Positions 49,401 through 58,018 are shown, numbered from the stretch's first letter. The stretch: DNA of 64,000 nucleotides from JBBSNV01 sp964458605 (GCA_964458605.1 CAYWLS010000001.1:248001-312000); one strand, 5' to 3'. The notes: generated from the letters alone by a model not told the origin. A program made the numbers and translations.

Positions 49401-52400
49401 GATCGTCCTGCAGGGTGGCGTAGGCGATTCGACCTCGCTGGCGCCCGGCTCCAACAATATGGGCATCTATGTCGGCGGGGCGGTCGGCAGCTTCTTTGCC
49501 GAAGCCAATGGCTATTTCCAGTCGAACGCACTCCGCAACGGTGCCGGGGCCGGCAACGCCGATGCCAGCAACTACAGCTCCGTCAGCGCGTTGAACAGCG
49601 TGTCCCTGTCGGGCTCGGTCGGGCAGTACAATACGGATTCGACCGGCCTCAAGATCGACAACCTCCCCTCATACGACAATGGCGTGGCGGCTAGCTTCGC
49701 CGAGGCTACGGGCTATGCCAGCAGCAGCGCCTACCGCGACGGCAACGGCGCCGGCAATGCCACCGCCCATACGGATCTGACCGTAAGCGCGGCCAACCAG
49801 ATCTCCAGCATCGCCGGCGTGGTGGGCCCCGAAGGGCACAACAACACCGGCGTGTCGGTCTGGGGCTCGGTCACGGCCAACAACGCCTTTGCCGAAGGCT
49901 CCGCGTCGTCCTACGCGTCGCGGACCGGGACCGGCAGCGGCGGCGGCAATGCCAGCGCAACGACGCTGCTCAGCGTCGATGCCATCAACTCGGTGATGAT
50001 CTCGGGCCAGGTCGGCGACTACAACAACAATGGCAAGGGTGTCGCCATCCTGGGCGAGGGAAGCGTCAATGCCTATGGCGCGATATCCTTCGCCGAAGGC
50101 AGTTCCCAGACCTACACCGGCAATCCGTCGGGTGTCGGCGCGTCGGGAACGCAGACCTCGACTTCTACCGTCACGGCTAACGCGACCAACACGATCGGTA
50201 TTTTTGGCTCGGTCGGCTCCAACGTGCTCGGCTCGGTGGGCGTCGATCCGGTCTCGGTCTATGCCGGTTCACTCGTGGGCCCGGGCGCTTACGCCAACGC
50301 ATCGTCGTTTGCCTACGCGATCGGTCCGGAAGGCGGCACCGCCACGGCGAACGCCACGGCGACCGCCATCAACCAAGTCGGCATCACCGGCACGATCGGC
50401 AACTACACCGGCGAATCGACTGGCGTCTATGTCGGCGACGGCGTGTATGCCAAAGGGGCCACGGCGATCGTCGTGGCCGGCGCCACCGTCGACAACCAGT
50501 CCAGCGGACTGGCTCTGACCGGCACGGTTAGCGCCAGCGCCACGGCGCGCAATCAGGTCGATATCGGCGGCCAGATCGGCACCCACAGCAACAACAACAC
50601 CGGCGTTTATGTCGGTGGCGACGTTGGCGTGGGCGGCTTGTCCCTCGGCACGACCCTCGGGACGCATTCGTCCGGCGACGGCCTCGCGATCGCGACCGCC
50701 ACCGGCGCTGGCCTGATGGAAAACGTGGTCAACCTGAGTGGTCTGGTCGGCAGCCATTCGGAAGGCTCCACCGGCGTCCATGTCGGCGGCAACGTTCTGT
50801 TCGACGGCGGCGTCAGTGTTAGCCAGGCCATGTCGCTTGGCGGCAACGCGTCGCAGTTGATAAAGAACGAAGGGTTCAACCGGGCCAGCATCCAGGGCTC
50901 GGTCGGCTCGGCTGCCGAGGGTTCCTACGGCGTCTATATCGGCGGCAACGTTCAGGCCAGCAACAGCCTGGTCTCGAATTTCGTGATCGCCGGTTCCGAC
51001 AGCACCAACGACGGCGGAACCCGCGGCGTCTATATCGGCGGCAGCGTGCTGACCGGCGATGCCTACAACAGCCTGGTGGGCACCGGCATTGGGAACTCCG
51101 GGACCTTGTCCTCGCCCCCCGTTCCGGTCCCGACCCAGACCGGCGACTATGTCGAACTGGCGGGCAGCGTCTATATCGGCGCCAATAACGGCATCAATCC
51201 CTATGGCGTGGACGTCGCCGGCGGCAACGACACCGTGCTGGTGCGCGACACCCACTTCCAGATGGATGTGGTCAACGGCTTCAATGGCGGCAGCAACCAG
51301 GACCGCGACGGTCAGGACGTCATCACGTTCAACAACGCCCAGATGTATGTCTCGAATCTCGACAACTTCGAGAAGCTGAACGTCACCAACCAGTCGTTCG
51401 TGATCCTCAGCAACTCGTCGGCCTACAACGTGGTCGATTACTCGCCGAGCAACCAGACGGCCCAGGTCAACGTCGACGGCCACTCGGTGCTGTCGTTCGG
51501 CGACGGCGGTACCCTGCCGCCCAGTCCGGAGGTCAGCATTCCGGTCAACAACCTGACGCTCAATACCGAAATCCTGACCATCGGCGGCGTCAACGGGGTG
51601 AAGTCGGGCTCCTTCGACGACAGCATCCTGAAGGCCGAGAACAACGGCAACGGCAACTACACGATCAACGCCGTCGTCCAGCAGTACAACACCGTCAACA
51701 TCACCGGTACCGTCTACAACTACGGCACCATCACCCTGTCGAAGGTGCTGAGCGTGGTGCGCGGCACCGATCCGCACGGCATCTTCTACAACAGCTCGAC
51801 CTCGTTCGACTCGCCGAGCGAGCAGATCTACTGGGCGACGCACGGCAGCTGGGCGATCGATCCGACCAGCGGCGCGGGCGATCTGCTGACCATCAACGGC
51901 AACTATGTCGCCGGCTCCGACGTGATCCTCGACGCCTACGTGTTCAAGACCGGCTCGGTCAGCGACGCGGTGGTGATCAACGGTACGGTCGGCGGCACCA
52001 CCACGGTGTGGGTCAACAACACCAACGTGACCGGCCACGGCGCGGCCACCGGCCACGGCGCGACCGACGGCATCTTCCTGATCGACGTCAACAACAACAC
52101 CCAGACGCCGGGCGATGTGGCGGGCAAGTTCGTGCTCGGCAATACCTCGGGCTGGAACTGGGCCGATCCGGTGCATTTCCCCGAGCATGAAATGCAGGTC
52201 GGCGCCTATGTCTACACGCTCCGGCAGGGCGGTACCGACGGCAAGGACTTCTACCTGCAGTCGGCCCTGCTCGATCAGGTGCCGGGCTATGCTGTCGGCA
52301 GCACCGCGCTGCAGCAGCATTTCTACGCCGAACTGGGCACGCTCTATCAGCGCCTGGGCGAACTGCGCCACAACGACACCCCGCCGCGGGATGCCGACAA

Positions 52401-53220
52401 GGTGCAGTTCTGGCTGCGTGGCGTCGGCGAGAAGAACAGCGTCAGTCCCTCTGGCGGGTTCGACTTCGACCAGACGACCTACGGCTTCATGATCGGCGGC
52501 GACTATATGTGGCGCAATGCGATCTCCGAGCGGTCGCGGCTGCATATCGGCGGCTTCTTCGGCTACGGCCACAGCAAGGTCGACAACGTCGACGGCGCTG
52601 CGGGCGATACGGGCCTGAAGACCGACGGCTGGACGGTCGGCGCCTACGCCACCTACTTCGACACGTCGAAGAAGGGCGAGGGGCTCTACGCCGACGCGGT
52701 GCTGAAGGCGAACTTCATGAACACCGACTACAGTTCGTCGTCTCGCCACACCAGCGCCAGCAACAACGACTTCGCCTGGGGCGCTTCGCTCGAGGCGGGC
52801 TACGGGTTCGGACTGGGTGGCGGCTTCATCATCCAGCCACAGGGCCAGTTGACCTACATGCAGGTGACCGGCGACAAGTTCGACGAGTCGTCGCCGGGCA
52901 TCCCGCTGACCATCGACCGGGCGACCGCCAACTCCTTGCGCGGCCGGTTGGGCCTGCAGCTGCAGACCACCTTCACCGATGGCACCAGCCAGTTCTCGCC
53001 ATACGTGATCGGCAACGTGATCCACGAGTTCATGGGCAACAACAAGACCACGGTTGCCGACTCGACCTTCCGCAGCGACATGGGCGGAACCTGGTATAAC
53101 GTTGGCGGCGGCATGACGGTCGATTGGGGCAATGTGGGCTTCTACGGCCACGTCGAATATACTTTCGGCGGCAATGTCGAAGGCATCGGCGGCGGTCTGG
53201 GCTTCAAGTACCGCTGGTAA
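46429..53220 (+). CDS. Giant autotransporter (type Va) with repetitive passenger
   Basis: 2263 residues from the ATG at 46429 (GGGGGAGAG upstream). Signal peptide MLAINKRFLTSVSGIALTTA... cut near TQTQA. The passenger (to about residue 1950) consists of about 25 loosely repeated units of 50-90 residues, each with a core like (N/S)TGVYVGGxV, an Ala-Glu-Gly segment (FAEAxGxA) and an N-V-x-ISGxVG strand, consistent with a long beta-helix rod. A passenger-end region follows (SPSEQIYWATHGSW...TINGNYVAG). From about residue 1993 comes the autotransporter beta-barrel (FWLRGVGEKNSVSPSGG...), ending in FKYRW, the terminal aromatic needed for Bam recognition. Likely an adhesin or surface-layer filament. 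A strong terminator follows. Confidence 0.92.
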   Translation: MLAINKRFLTSVSGIALTTAMALAVSTTQTQALPPTSATGTALPGNNNFGSAQAITSLQSVEDEGVDPANAVVVTGTVYGTSTFNHANAIGVQIYGWDIEASNAYDSEISVAPTFGATATNTATVTGSIVGVFGNESYAPGSDSNGVSVADDIETKSAFAFAFYGGPGYVSQTAVAQNTTSVIGTVAGSSTLSAGLTVGDAIRAGDFSFQDSAWAGVVVFGDSGFGSAHAMNVVSIIGGVGGTGASPQSVGVDALGSAYAVNAYAGGESTLYIPQLLPYSMFEGGSVVASNGAASLDLLASNAVGISGTVNGAGGEGAIGVRIGNDVFAAEAGAFGEAISFAGSTGGGVSSASAIIIASNAVTLAGAGNGLESANTGIYVGGQVFAEYASAFGEAVSGTGPSSTAHIEVRAENLVTISGTATQGNTGVYVAESTRATFAEAAGFASANFGENGNVPSAFADILIDAGNTVIIAGVATGDNAIGFQMGEGGVQAYAAEATGVVSAYAYNSATVANSAVATAEGSVAAHNGVTLTGTVNDTIANGIGIDPIFQVTADNADAQGQFNAGAFTTNETGGASATATGNVLAANTIDLSGIVGLSNSLSTGVEVVSYVEAYDAYASGSARSDAAAANSGTVGNATATANLTIGAMNGVAVSGVVGDLSTDSTGVWIGQDVSAAYAFAEGWGSAYATVNGDTVTGSGGNALASSTTTIQAMNQVAVSGIVGAESSGNTGILLGSSLSISLFPTSVEAVYAEGYGRTYASAEAGGTTSVQANATATGNVLASNGISIAGAVGAEGSNNVGVFGESGVFAGFAEAGGVVTASAVLQNQSASGSSALAQAQGLIIAQNMISISGQVGDNSYNSAGVSFGEGVVSTFAEANGSINAYASLTNSAIGDVTTQATGTIGAANQVAIGGTVGATGSESTGVWIGEGVSAFFAEAGIFPPVDIAPPGYFNSNAQHLDDTAGNATASIGDAGGASGPNRATVYANNQIVLQGGVGDSTSLAPGSNNMGIYVGGAVGSFFAEANGYFQSNALRNGAGAGNADASNYSSVSALNSVSLSGSVGQYNTDSTGLKIDNLPSYDNGVAASFAEATGYASSSAYRDGNGAGNATAHTDLTVSAANQISSIAGVVGPEGHNNTGVSVWGSVTANNAFAEGSASSYASRTGTGSGGGNASATTLLSVDAINSVMISGQVGDYNNNGKGVAILGEGSVNAYGAISFAEGSSQTYTGNPSGVGASGTQTSTSTVTANATNTIGIFGSVGSNVLGSVGVDPVSVYAGSLVGPGAYANASSFAYAIGPEGGTATANATATAINQVGITGTIGNYTGESTGVYVGDGVYAKGATAIVVAGATVDNQSSGLALTGTVSASATARNQVDIGGQIGTHSNNNTGVYVGGDVGVGGLSLGTTLGTHSSGDGLAIATATGAGLMENVVNLSGLVGSHSEGSTGVHVGGNVLFDGGVSVSQAMSLGGNASQLIKNEGFNRASIQGSVGSAAEGSYGVYIGGNVQASNSLVSNFVIAGSDSTNDGGTRGVYIGGSVLTGDAYNSLVGTGIGNSGTLSSPPVPVPTQTGDYVELAGSVYIGANNGINPYGVDVAGGNDTVLVRDTHFQMDVVNGFNGGSNQDRDGQDVITFNNAQMYVSNLDNFEKLNVTNQSFVILSNSSAYNVVDYSPSNQTAQVNVDGHSVLSFGDGGTLPPSPEVSIPVNNLTLNTEILTIGGVNGVKSGSFDDSILKAENNGNGNYTINAVVQQYNTVNITGTVYNYGTITLSKVLSVVRGTDPHGIFYNSSTSFDSPSEQIYWATHGSWAIDPTSGAGDLLTINGNYVAGSDVILDAYVFKTGSVSDAVVINGTVGGTTTVWVNNTNVTGHGAATGHGATDGIFLIDVNNNTQTPGDVAGKFVLGNTSGWNWADPVHFPEHEMQVGAYVYTLRQGGTDGKDFYLQSALLDQVPGYAVGSTALQQHFYAELGTLYQRLGELRHNDTPPRDADKVQFWLRGVGEKNSVSPSGGFDFDQTTYGFMIGGDYMWRNAISERSRLHIGGFFGYGHSKVDNVDGAAGDTGLKTDGWTVGAYATYFDTSKKGEGLYADAVLKANFMNTDYSSSSRHTSASNNDFAWGASLEAGYGFGLGGGFIIQPQGQLTYMQVTGDKFDESSPGIPLTIDRATANSLRGRLGLQLQTTFTDGTSQFSPYVIGNVIHEFMGNNKTTVADSTFRSDMGGTWYNVGGGMTVDWGNVGFYGHVEYTFGGNVEGIGGGLGFKYRW

Positions 53221-53258
53221 ACCGCGGGGCCGCAAAGGCCTCCAGGCAAAATCGACAC

Positions 53259-53289
53259 CGGGGTGGCTCTATGCCACCCCGCGTTTTTT
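53259..53289 (+). terminator. Intrinsic terminator after the autotransporter gene
   Basis: CGGGGTGGC (53259-53267) and GCCACCCCG (53273-53281) pair around TCTAT, then CG and six Ts (53284-53289). It should end the autotransporter transcript just before the next gene, which would then need its own promoter or read-through. Confidence 0.92.
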
Positions 53290-53306
53290 CAGCGAGGATT
53301 TGTCGA

Positions 53307-53870
53307 ATGCATAGGTCGTTGACGGCGTTGGTTCTGTCCGGAGTAATCGCGGCCACGACGGCCCAGGCCCAGTCCACCAACCCCGCCGTTCCGCCGGCGC
53401 CCGCTCCGCAAGTGCGGCCAGCCCCCGTGCCGCAGCCGGTTCCAGAGACTTTCGAGCAGTGGCAGGTGGTCTGCTTCCAGAATCCCCAGGGAGCGGAAGC
53501 CTGCCGGGCCCAGAACATCGTGCGGGACAAGAGCCAGCGGCCCGAGCTCGCCATCACCGTGCAGGCGCCGGCCAAGGCAGGGGACCTGCCGATCGCCGTG
53601 GTTACGCCGCCCTGGGGCATTCTCCTGGCGCGCGGCCTGGTGCTGCAGGTCGACGCCCAGGCGGCGGTGCAGATTCCCATCCGGACCTGCTATCCGTCGG
53701 GTTGCCGTGCCGACTTCACCTTGATCGAGAGTCTCAACGGCCAGCTGCAGAAGGGCACGACCCTGAAGATCAGCATGGCTTCCGCCGGCGGCCAGGCGCT
53801 GACCATCGACGTGCCGCTGGCCGGCTATCCCAAGGCCTACGCCCGTCTGCTCGAGAAGACCAAGCGCTGA
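53307..53870 (+). CDS. IalB-family periplasmic protein 1
   Basis: 187 residues: signal peptide SLTALVLSGVIAATTAQAQ, a Pro-rich linker (PAPAPQVRPAPVPQPVP), then an invasion-associated locus B (IalB) domain: WQVVCFQNPQGAEACRAQNIV, PPWGILLARGLVLQVD, RTCYPSGCRADFTL. Its four cysteines form the usual pairs. IalB proteins are periplasmic, common in alphaproteobacteria, first described for invasion of red cells by Bartonella; the molecular role is unclear. A second copy follows at 53930. Confidence 0.88.
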   Translation: MHRSLTALVLSGVIAATTAQAQSTNPAVPPAPAPQVRPAPVPQPVPETFEQWQVVCFQNPQGAEACRAQNIVRDKSQRPELAITVQAPAKAGDLPIAVVTPPWGILLARGLVLQVDAQAAVQIPIRTCYPSGCRADFTLIESLNGQLQKGTTLKISMASAGGQALTIDVPLAGYPKAYARLLEKTKR

Positions 53871-53929
53871 CCGGATTGCGGAGCCAGCGATCGACTGGGA
53901 CAATCCCGGTCGCTTGAACGTCGCAGCAG

Positions 53930-54565
53930 ATGAGGTCGCCTTTGGTCAGGAATAGAATGGTGCTCGCCGCCCTGGTCGCGGCAGCGTTGATCGTTGTAGG
54001 AGGCGGGATTTACCTGCTGCGCGACCCGCTCGGCCTCAGCAGCCGGACGGCGACGCCGATCGCCCAGCCGGCGGGCCAGCCGACCCCCAGGCCGCAACCG
54101 CCCGCCGCACCGCCATCGTCGCCTGTGCCCCAGCCCGTCGCCGAGATTTTCGAGAAGTGGCGCGTGCAGTGCGTGCAGGACGCGCAAAGCCGGCAGCTGT
54201 GCCGGGCCGAACAACTGATCGTCGGCAAGGACGGCGTGCCGCAGCTGGCGATCTATGCCAGCCCGCCGCTGGCCGGACGTGTCGCCCAGGCGATGATCGT
54301 GCCGCCCTGGGGCTTGCTGGTCGAGCGCGGCCTGACCATGCAGGTCGATGCGCGACCGCGCTTCACCGCGCCGATCGTCAGCTGCCAGGCGACCGGTTGC
54401 TGGTCCGAGTTCTCGCTCGACGACGCGCTGCTGGGGCAGATGCGCCAGGGCACGGCGCTGCAGGTGACCATGATCGCGGCCAATGGCGAGCCCGTCGTCG
54501 TCGTCGTCCCGCTTGCCGGCTTCGCCGCCGCCTACGACCGTCTGCTGCAGAAGAACGGGCGCTGA
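53930..54565 (+). CDS. IalB-family protein 2, membrane-anchored
   Basis: 211 residues. The N-terminus is RNRMVLAALVAAALIVVGGGIYLLRD, a membrane helix without a clear cleavage site, then a long Pro/Gln-rich linker and an IalB domain (WRVQCVQDAQSRQLCRAEQLIV, PPWGLLVERGLTMQVD, SCQATGCWSEFSL). It is a tandem paralogue of the gene before, with the same domain but an uncleaved anchor. The gene ends convergently, 22 bases from the minus-strand PaaK-like gene; the GC-rich GGCGCC-GCC-GGCGCC between them could terminate both. Confidence 0.84.
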   Translation: MRSPLVRNRMVLAALVAAALIVVGGGIYLLRDPLGLSSRTATPIAQPAGQPTPRPQPPAAPPSSPVPQPVAEIFEKWRVQCVQDAQSRQLCRAEQLIVGKDGVPQLAIYASPPLAGRVAQAMIVPPWGLLVERGLTMQVDARPRFTAPIVSCQATGCWSEFSLDDALLGQMRQGTALQVTMIAANGEPVVVVVPLAGFAAAYDRLLQKNGR

Positions 54566-54587
54566 TCCCGCGGCGCCGCCGGCGCCC

Positions 54588-55934
54588 TCAGATCTCCCGC
54601 ACGAATTCCGGTCGCTTGCCGCTGGCCAGTGCGTCGATCTTCGGCACCTCCATCAGGGCGATGGTGAAGGCGTTGCGGAACAGCTCCGTCGCCGCATCGC
54701 TCAGCTGCTTGCGCTCCGGCTCGGTCAGCGGGCGGGCGGCGGCGATCAGCAGATCGATCCGGTCGGTCGCCACCTGGCGGAACTGCCACTGCCTGATCGG
54801 CGCGATGTCGGTCCAGTCCAGTCCGTCGATCGGCACGAATTGGCGCGATCCGTCGGGGAACTGCACGATCGAACGCTCGCGGCCCATGATGCGCTCGATG
54901 ATCGGCCAGGAACGGCCGCACGGGCATTGCGTGCCGGCGACCGCGTAGTCGCCGACGTCGTAGCGGATCAGCGGCATGACGAAGCTGTGCGGCAGGGTCA
55001 CGACCACGCGACCGATCGTGCCGGGCGGCACCGGCCGGTATTGATCGTCGAGGATCTCGACGATCGCCGTCGGCACGGTGTGGTAGCGGTGGCCATGGCC
55101 GCACTGGATGGCGAGGTAGCCCGCTTCCTCGGTGGAATAGCGGTCGTTGATGCCGGCGCCGAAGGCCTTGGCCACCACCTGGCGCATCTCGTCGGTGACC
55201 ATCTCGCCAAAAGCGATGAACTTGTTGATCGCCAGCGGCTCGCCGCCTCGCGCCAGCTTGGCGTAGGCGAGCTGGCGGGCGATGCTGGGCCAGGTCGACA
55301 CGTAGTAGGGCTTTTCCGCCTCCAGCCAGTCGAGGATTTCGGGAATGTCCCGCCCGACCGGGTTGAGCTGCACGCGCGGCCCGGTGGCGACCAGATTGGC
55401 CGTTTCGCGACTCCAGGTCACGCCGCCCTGCTCGTTGTCGACTTCCTTGCGGATCACCGCCAGCTTCTGGTTGAAGTCGCGGCGGTTCCACAGATGGTCG
55501 ATCAGCGTGATGCCGTCGAACAGGACGGTATTGATCTCCGGCTTCTCGATCCGCACCCATTGGCCGGTCGAGCCGGAAGTCTGGAACATGCCGATATCGC
55601 CCCATTTGGCCGGGACGGGATAGGCGCGGATATCCTCGAAATTGGCCTGGATATCCTGGCGCGTCAGGGGCGGCAGACGCAGCAACAATCCCGGGTCGAA
55701 CACCTTGGTCTGCGGGTCGAAGCCGATCGCGCGCAGGCGCTGACGCCAGAACCGGGATTGACGCTCGGCGTGGACGAACAGGGCGTGCAGCTGACGGAAC
55801 TGCAATGTCGCCAGTTCGGCCAGGGGCAGGCGCGAGGACCATTCGAACTGCGATGCCACGGCGAATACCTTGGCGGCCCGGGCTTCGGGAATGCCCGGGA
55901 ACAGGTGTCCCGGGATTTCTGTCAAAAGATGCAT
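54588..55934 (-). CDS. PaaK/CapK-like adenylate-forming ligase
   Basis: 448 residues. AMP-binding signature MFQTSGSTGQWVRI near residue 120, then RYSTEEAGYLAIQC (A5-like, E-E) and IRYDVGDYAV (A7-like), then CPCGRSWPIIERIMGR, all as in phenylacetate-CoA ligase/CapK-type enzymes. The Cys pair CPC matches the zinc-type knuckle seen in this group. PaaK relatives activate acids, also in surface-polymer clusters. Here the partner genes are the third ANL ligase (same strand, upstream) and the convergent IalB genes; no phenylacetate catabolism genes are near. Substrate unknown. Confidence 0.82.
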   Translation of the reverse strand: MHLLTEIPGHLFPGIPEARAAKVFAVASQFEWSSRLPLAELATLQFRQLHALFVHAERQSRFWRQRLRAIGFDPQTKVFDPGLLLRLPPLTRQDIQANFEDIRAYPVPAKWGDIGMFQTSGSTGQWVRIEKPEINTVLFDGITLIDHLWNRRDFNQKLAVIRKEVDNEQGGVTWSRETANLVATGPRVQLNPVGRDIPEILDWLEAEKPYYVSTWPSIARQLAYAKLARGGEPLAINKFIAFGEMVTDEMRQVVAKAFGAGINDRYSTEEAGYLAIQCGHGHRYHTVPTAIVEILDDQYRPVPPGTIGRVVVTLPHSFVMPLIRYDVGDYAVAGTQCPCGRSWPIIERIMGRERSIVQFPDGSRQFVPIDGLDWTDIAPIRQWQFRQVATDRIDLLIAAARPLTEPERKQLSDAATELFRNAFTIALMEVPKIDALASGKRPEFVREI

Positions 55935-56090
55935 AAACCTTTGGTTTCCAACAGGATTGACGCAAATCAGGCTAGCGCATTTCCACCATCATGTGAAATG
56001 CGACGCTGACGCGGAGTGAGTCGCGAAGCGGAACGCTGGCGCGAGGGCAGTCGGCGCTGCAGTCCTTGTGGACTGGCGCAGCTTGTCCCG

Positions 56091-57569
56091 TCAGCGCGAT
56101 GCGTCCTCCTCCTCCTCCTCCGCTTGCCGGCGGATGATCTCGGCAAGCTCGCGCCGCAGCACCTTGCCCATCGCGTTCTTGGGCAGGGTGTGCACCGCGA
56201 ACAGGTTGAGCGGCGCGCGCAAGCCCAGGCGCTGCTGACAGTATTCGAGCAGGCGCGGCAGGTCGGTGGGGCGATGCAGTCGCACCGCCGCCGCCGGCGC
56301 TTGCAGAAAGCGCCGCGAGGGCAGGGCAAAGGCCGCGGCTTCGGCGACATCGGGATGACGCATCAGTTCCTGCTCGATCTCGGTCGGGAAGATCTTGATG
56401 CCGTCGAAGTTGATCATGTCGTCCGACCGGCCCTTGAACAGCAGGTCGTTCTGCTCGGTCAGCACGCCCAGATCGCCCGGATAGTACCAGCCGTCGCGAA
56501 AATCGCGCGCCGTGGCATCGGCGTCGTCGAGATAGGCGGTTGGGAAGCCGGGCCCGCGAATCCGCACGCTGCCCAGCTCGCCGCGCGGCAAGGGGCGGTG
56601 TTCGGCGTCGACGATCTCGATTTCGATATCCCTGGTCGGGCGACCGACCGTGTCCGGGTGTTGCGCTTGCAGCGCGGCGTCGGCCAACGCCACGTTGCCG
56701 ATGTGATTGGTGCCATAGGAGATCATCAGATGCGGCGTGAGCCGCTCGGCGATGCGCGTACGCATGTCGGCGGGAATGGGACTGGAGCCGATGCGCAGCA
56801 GACGCACCGTCGGCCAGCGCAGGCCGCCGCCGGGCACGAAAGACAACAGGCTGGCTGCCGTGCCCACCGTCAGCATCATGATCGTGATGGCGTAGCGGTC
56901 GACGAGATGGCAGACCGTCGCGGCATCGGTAACGCGCGGCGCCAGCACCACCGTGCCGCCGGCGTTGAGGATCTCGAGGCTGCGGCGCAGTCCGGAGACG
57001 AATTCCAGATCGACCAGCGCCAGGTAGCGATCGGTGGGAAGCAGCGGAAAGAACGCCGCTTCGCGCTCGAACAGCAGCATGTACTGCCGGTGGGTCAGCC
57101 CGACCGCCTTGGGCGGCCCGGTCGTGCCCGACGACAGGTTGATGCGGAACGGCGCATCCGCTTGGCTGGGCGCGATCTTGTGGCGCGCCGGCGGTGCGGG
57201 ATCGAGCCAGCCGGGCAGGGGCGTTATGATCCTCACGCCTCGCAGATCGGCGCCATCGCCGACCACCGCCGCTATCTTGAAGCGGTCGACCAAAGCCTGT
57301 CGGGCGGCGACGGAATTCATCAGCGGCAGGTCGATCTGGGTCGCGCCGATGCGGCCCAGGGCGTAGACGACGACGAGATGCAGCGCCGTGCCGGGCATCG
57401 AGATGCCGATCGCGTCGCCTTCCTTCACGCCGGCCTGCTGCAGCGACATCGCGGCCTGGTCGATGGCGCCATCCAGGATGCAATAGGGAACGATCTGAAC
57501 GCCGTCGATCGCGGCGACGGCCCAGGGCCGCTCCACGGCGTGGCGCGATATGGCGTCGGCGATATTCAT
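56091..57569 (-). CDS. Adenylate-forming (ANL) ligase, paralogue 3
   Basis: 492 residues starting MNIADAISRHAVERPWAV, the same opening as paralogues 1 and 2. Motifs: A3 INLSSGTTGPPKAVGLTH (the standard form, unlike the RRTSGTTxEAKG of the others), A5 LMISYGTNHIGNV, A7 YPGDLG, A8 DDMINFDGIKIFPTEIEQEL, A10 PKNAMGKVLRREL. It ends in an acidic Glu run. The A5 Glu usual in ANL enzymes (xGxTE) is His here (TNHIG), versus Asn-Glu in the other two, so the substrate or activity may differ. Its likely operon partner is the PaaK-like gene, 156 bases downstream. Confidence 0.83.
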   Translation of the reverse strand: MNIADAISRHAVERPWAVAAIDGVQIVPYCILDGAIDQAAMSLQQAGVKEGDAIGISMPGTALHLVVVYALGRIGATQIDLPLMNSVAARQALVDRFKIAAVVGDGADLRGVRIITPLPGWLDPAPPARHKIAPSQADAPFRINLSSGTTGPPKAVGLTHRQYMLLFEREAAFFPLLPTDRYLALVDLEFVSGLRRSLEILNAGGTVVLAPRVTDAATVCHLVDRYAITIMMLTVGTAASLLSFVPGGGLRWPTVRLLRIGSSPIPADMRTRIAERLTPHLMISYGTNHIGNVALADAALQAQHPDTVGRPTRDIEIEIVDAEHRPLPRGELGSVRIRGPGFPTAYLDDADATARDFRDGWYYPGDLGVLTEQNDLLFKGRSDDMINFDGIKIFPTEIEQELMRHPDVAEAAAFALPSRRFLQAPAAAVRLHRPTDLPRLLEYCQQRLGLRAPLNLFAVHTLPKNAMGKVLRRELAEIIRRQAEEEEEDASR

Positions 57570-57697
57570 GGGCAGCTCATCGCGGGCGGGCGGAAAATAC
57601 AGGATAATTATTACACTTTTTTGAGGGCGCGCGCTCCTGGCTCCTGCTCCTGGCGGGCAGGCGACCGCCGGCCACAGGCATCGACGGCCGGACGGGA

Positions 57698-57733
57698 TAC
57701 AAAAGAACCCCCTGGGAGTGATCTCCTGGGGTC
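57698..57733 (-). terminator. Likely intrinsic terminator, minus strand
   Basis: Read on the minus strand: ACCCCAGGAGATCACTCCCAGGGGGT folds with arms ACCCC/GGGGT and GGAG/CTCC, followed by TCTTTTGTA. It lies directly after the end of the small minus-strand frame at 57736, showing that a transcript ends here. Confidence 0.65.
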
Positions 57734-57735
57734 TG

Positions 57736-58018
57736 TCACGATTCGGTTGTTCGGCTAGTCGCGGTCACGCCAGCAGTGGCGCGAGACCTGCGAATGGTCC
57801 GCGGGATCGCCGGACCATCCGCCATGGCCGCGGCCGCGGCGGAGCCACCGCGTCCATAGCGTTCGTTCTCGTAACGGCCGCGCGAGGCATAGTCGGACGA
57901 ACGACCACCATGCACTCGCAGCCTGTCGCGCCCTACGGCACCGAACTGCGCAACATCGATTGGGTCGAAAGCGCCGTGACGGCGATCGGCCGGAGCGGTG
58001 GCGCTCCGGCCACCGCAT
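57736..58018 (-). pseudogene. Small frameshifted gene (GWxGDPxxHS-type protein)
   Basis: Two minus-strand frames hold complementary parts of one small protein. One frame encodes HGGRSSDYASRGRYENERYGRGG; the other encodes GHGGWSGDPADHSQVSRHCWRDRD and its stop at 57755. Charged, Gly/Arg-rich proteins ending in GGWFGDPxGHxxAxRxGW are common small alphaproteobacterial proteins, so a one-base shift near 57840 appears to have split the gene. A terminator follows. It could also be a sequencing error or a chance pattern. No start is secure. Confidence 0.4.

Noticed and set aside
46600..51200. Possible CRISPR or tandem DNA repeat array
   Set aside because: The repeats are protein-level, diverged and of uneven length; no constant DNA repeats or spacers.
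46285..53235. Two ~1000-residue minus-strand frames opposite the autotransporter
   Set aside because: Repetitive shadow of the repeated passenger sequence; no ribosome sites or domains.
54588..57569. Phenylacetate catabolism or siderophore cluster
   Set aside because: No paa oxygenase genes, NRPS, carrier-protein or export genes accompany the ligases.
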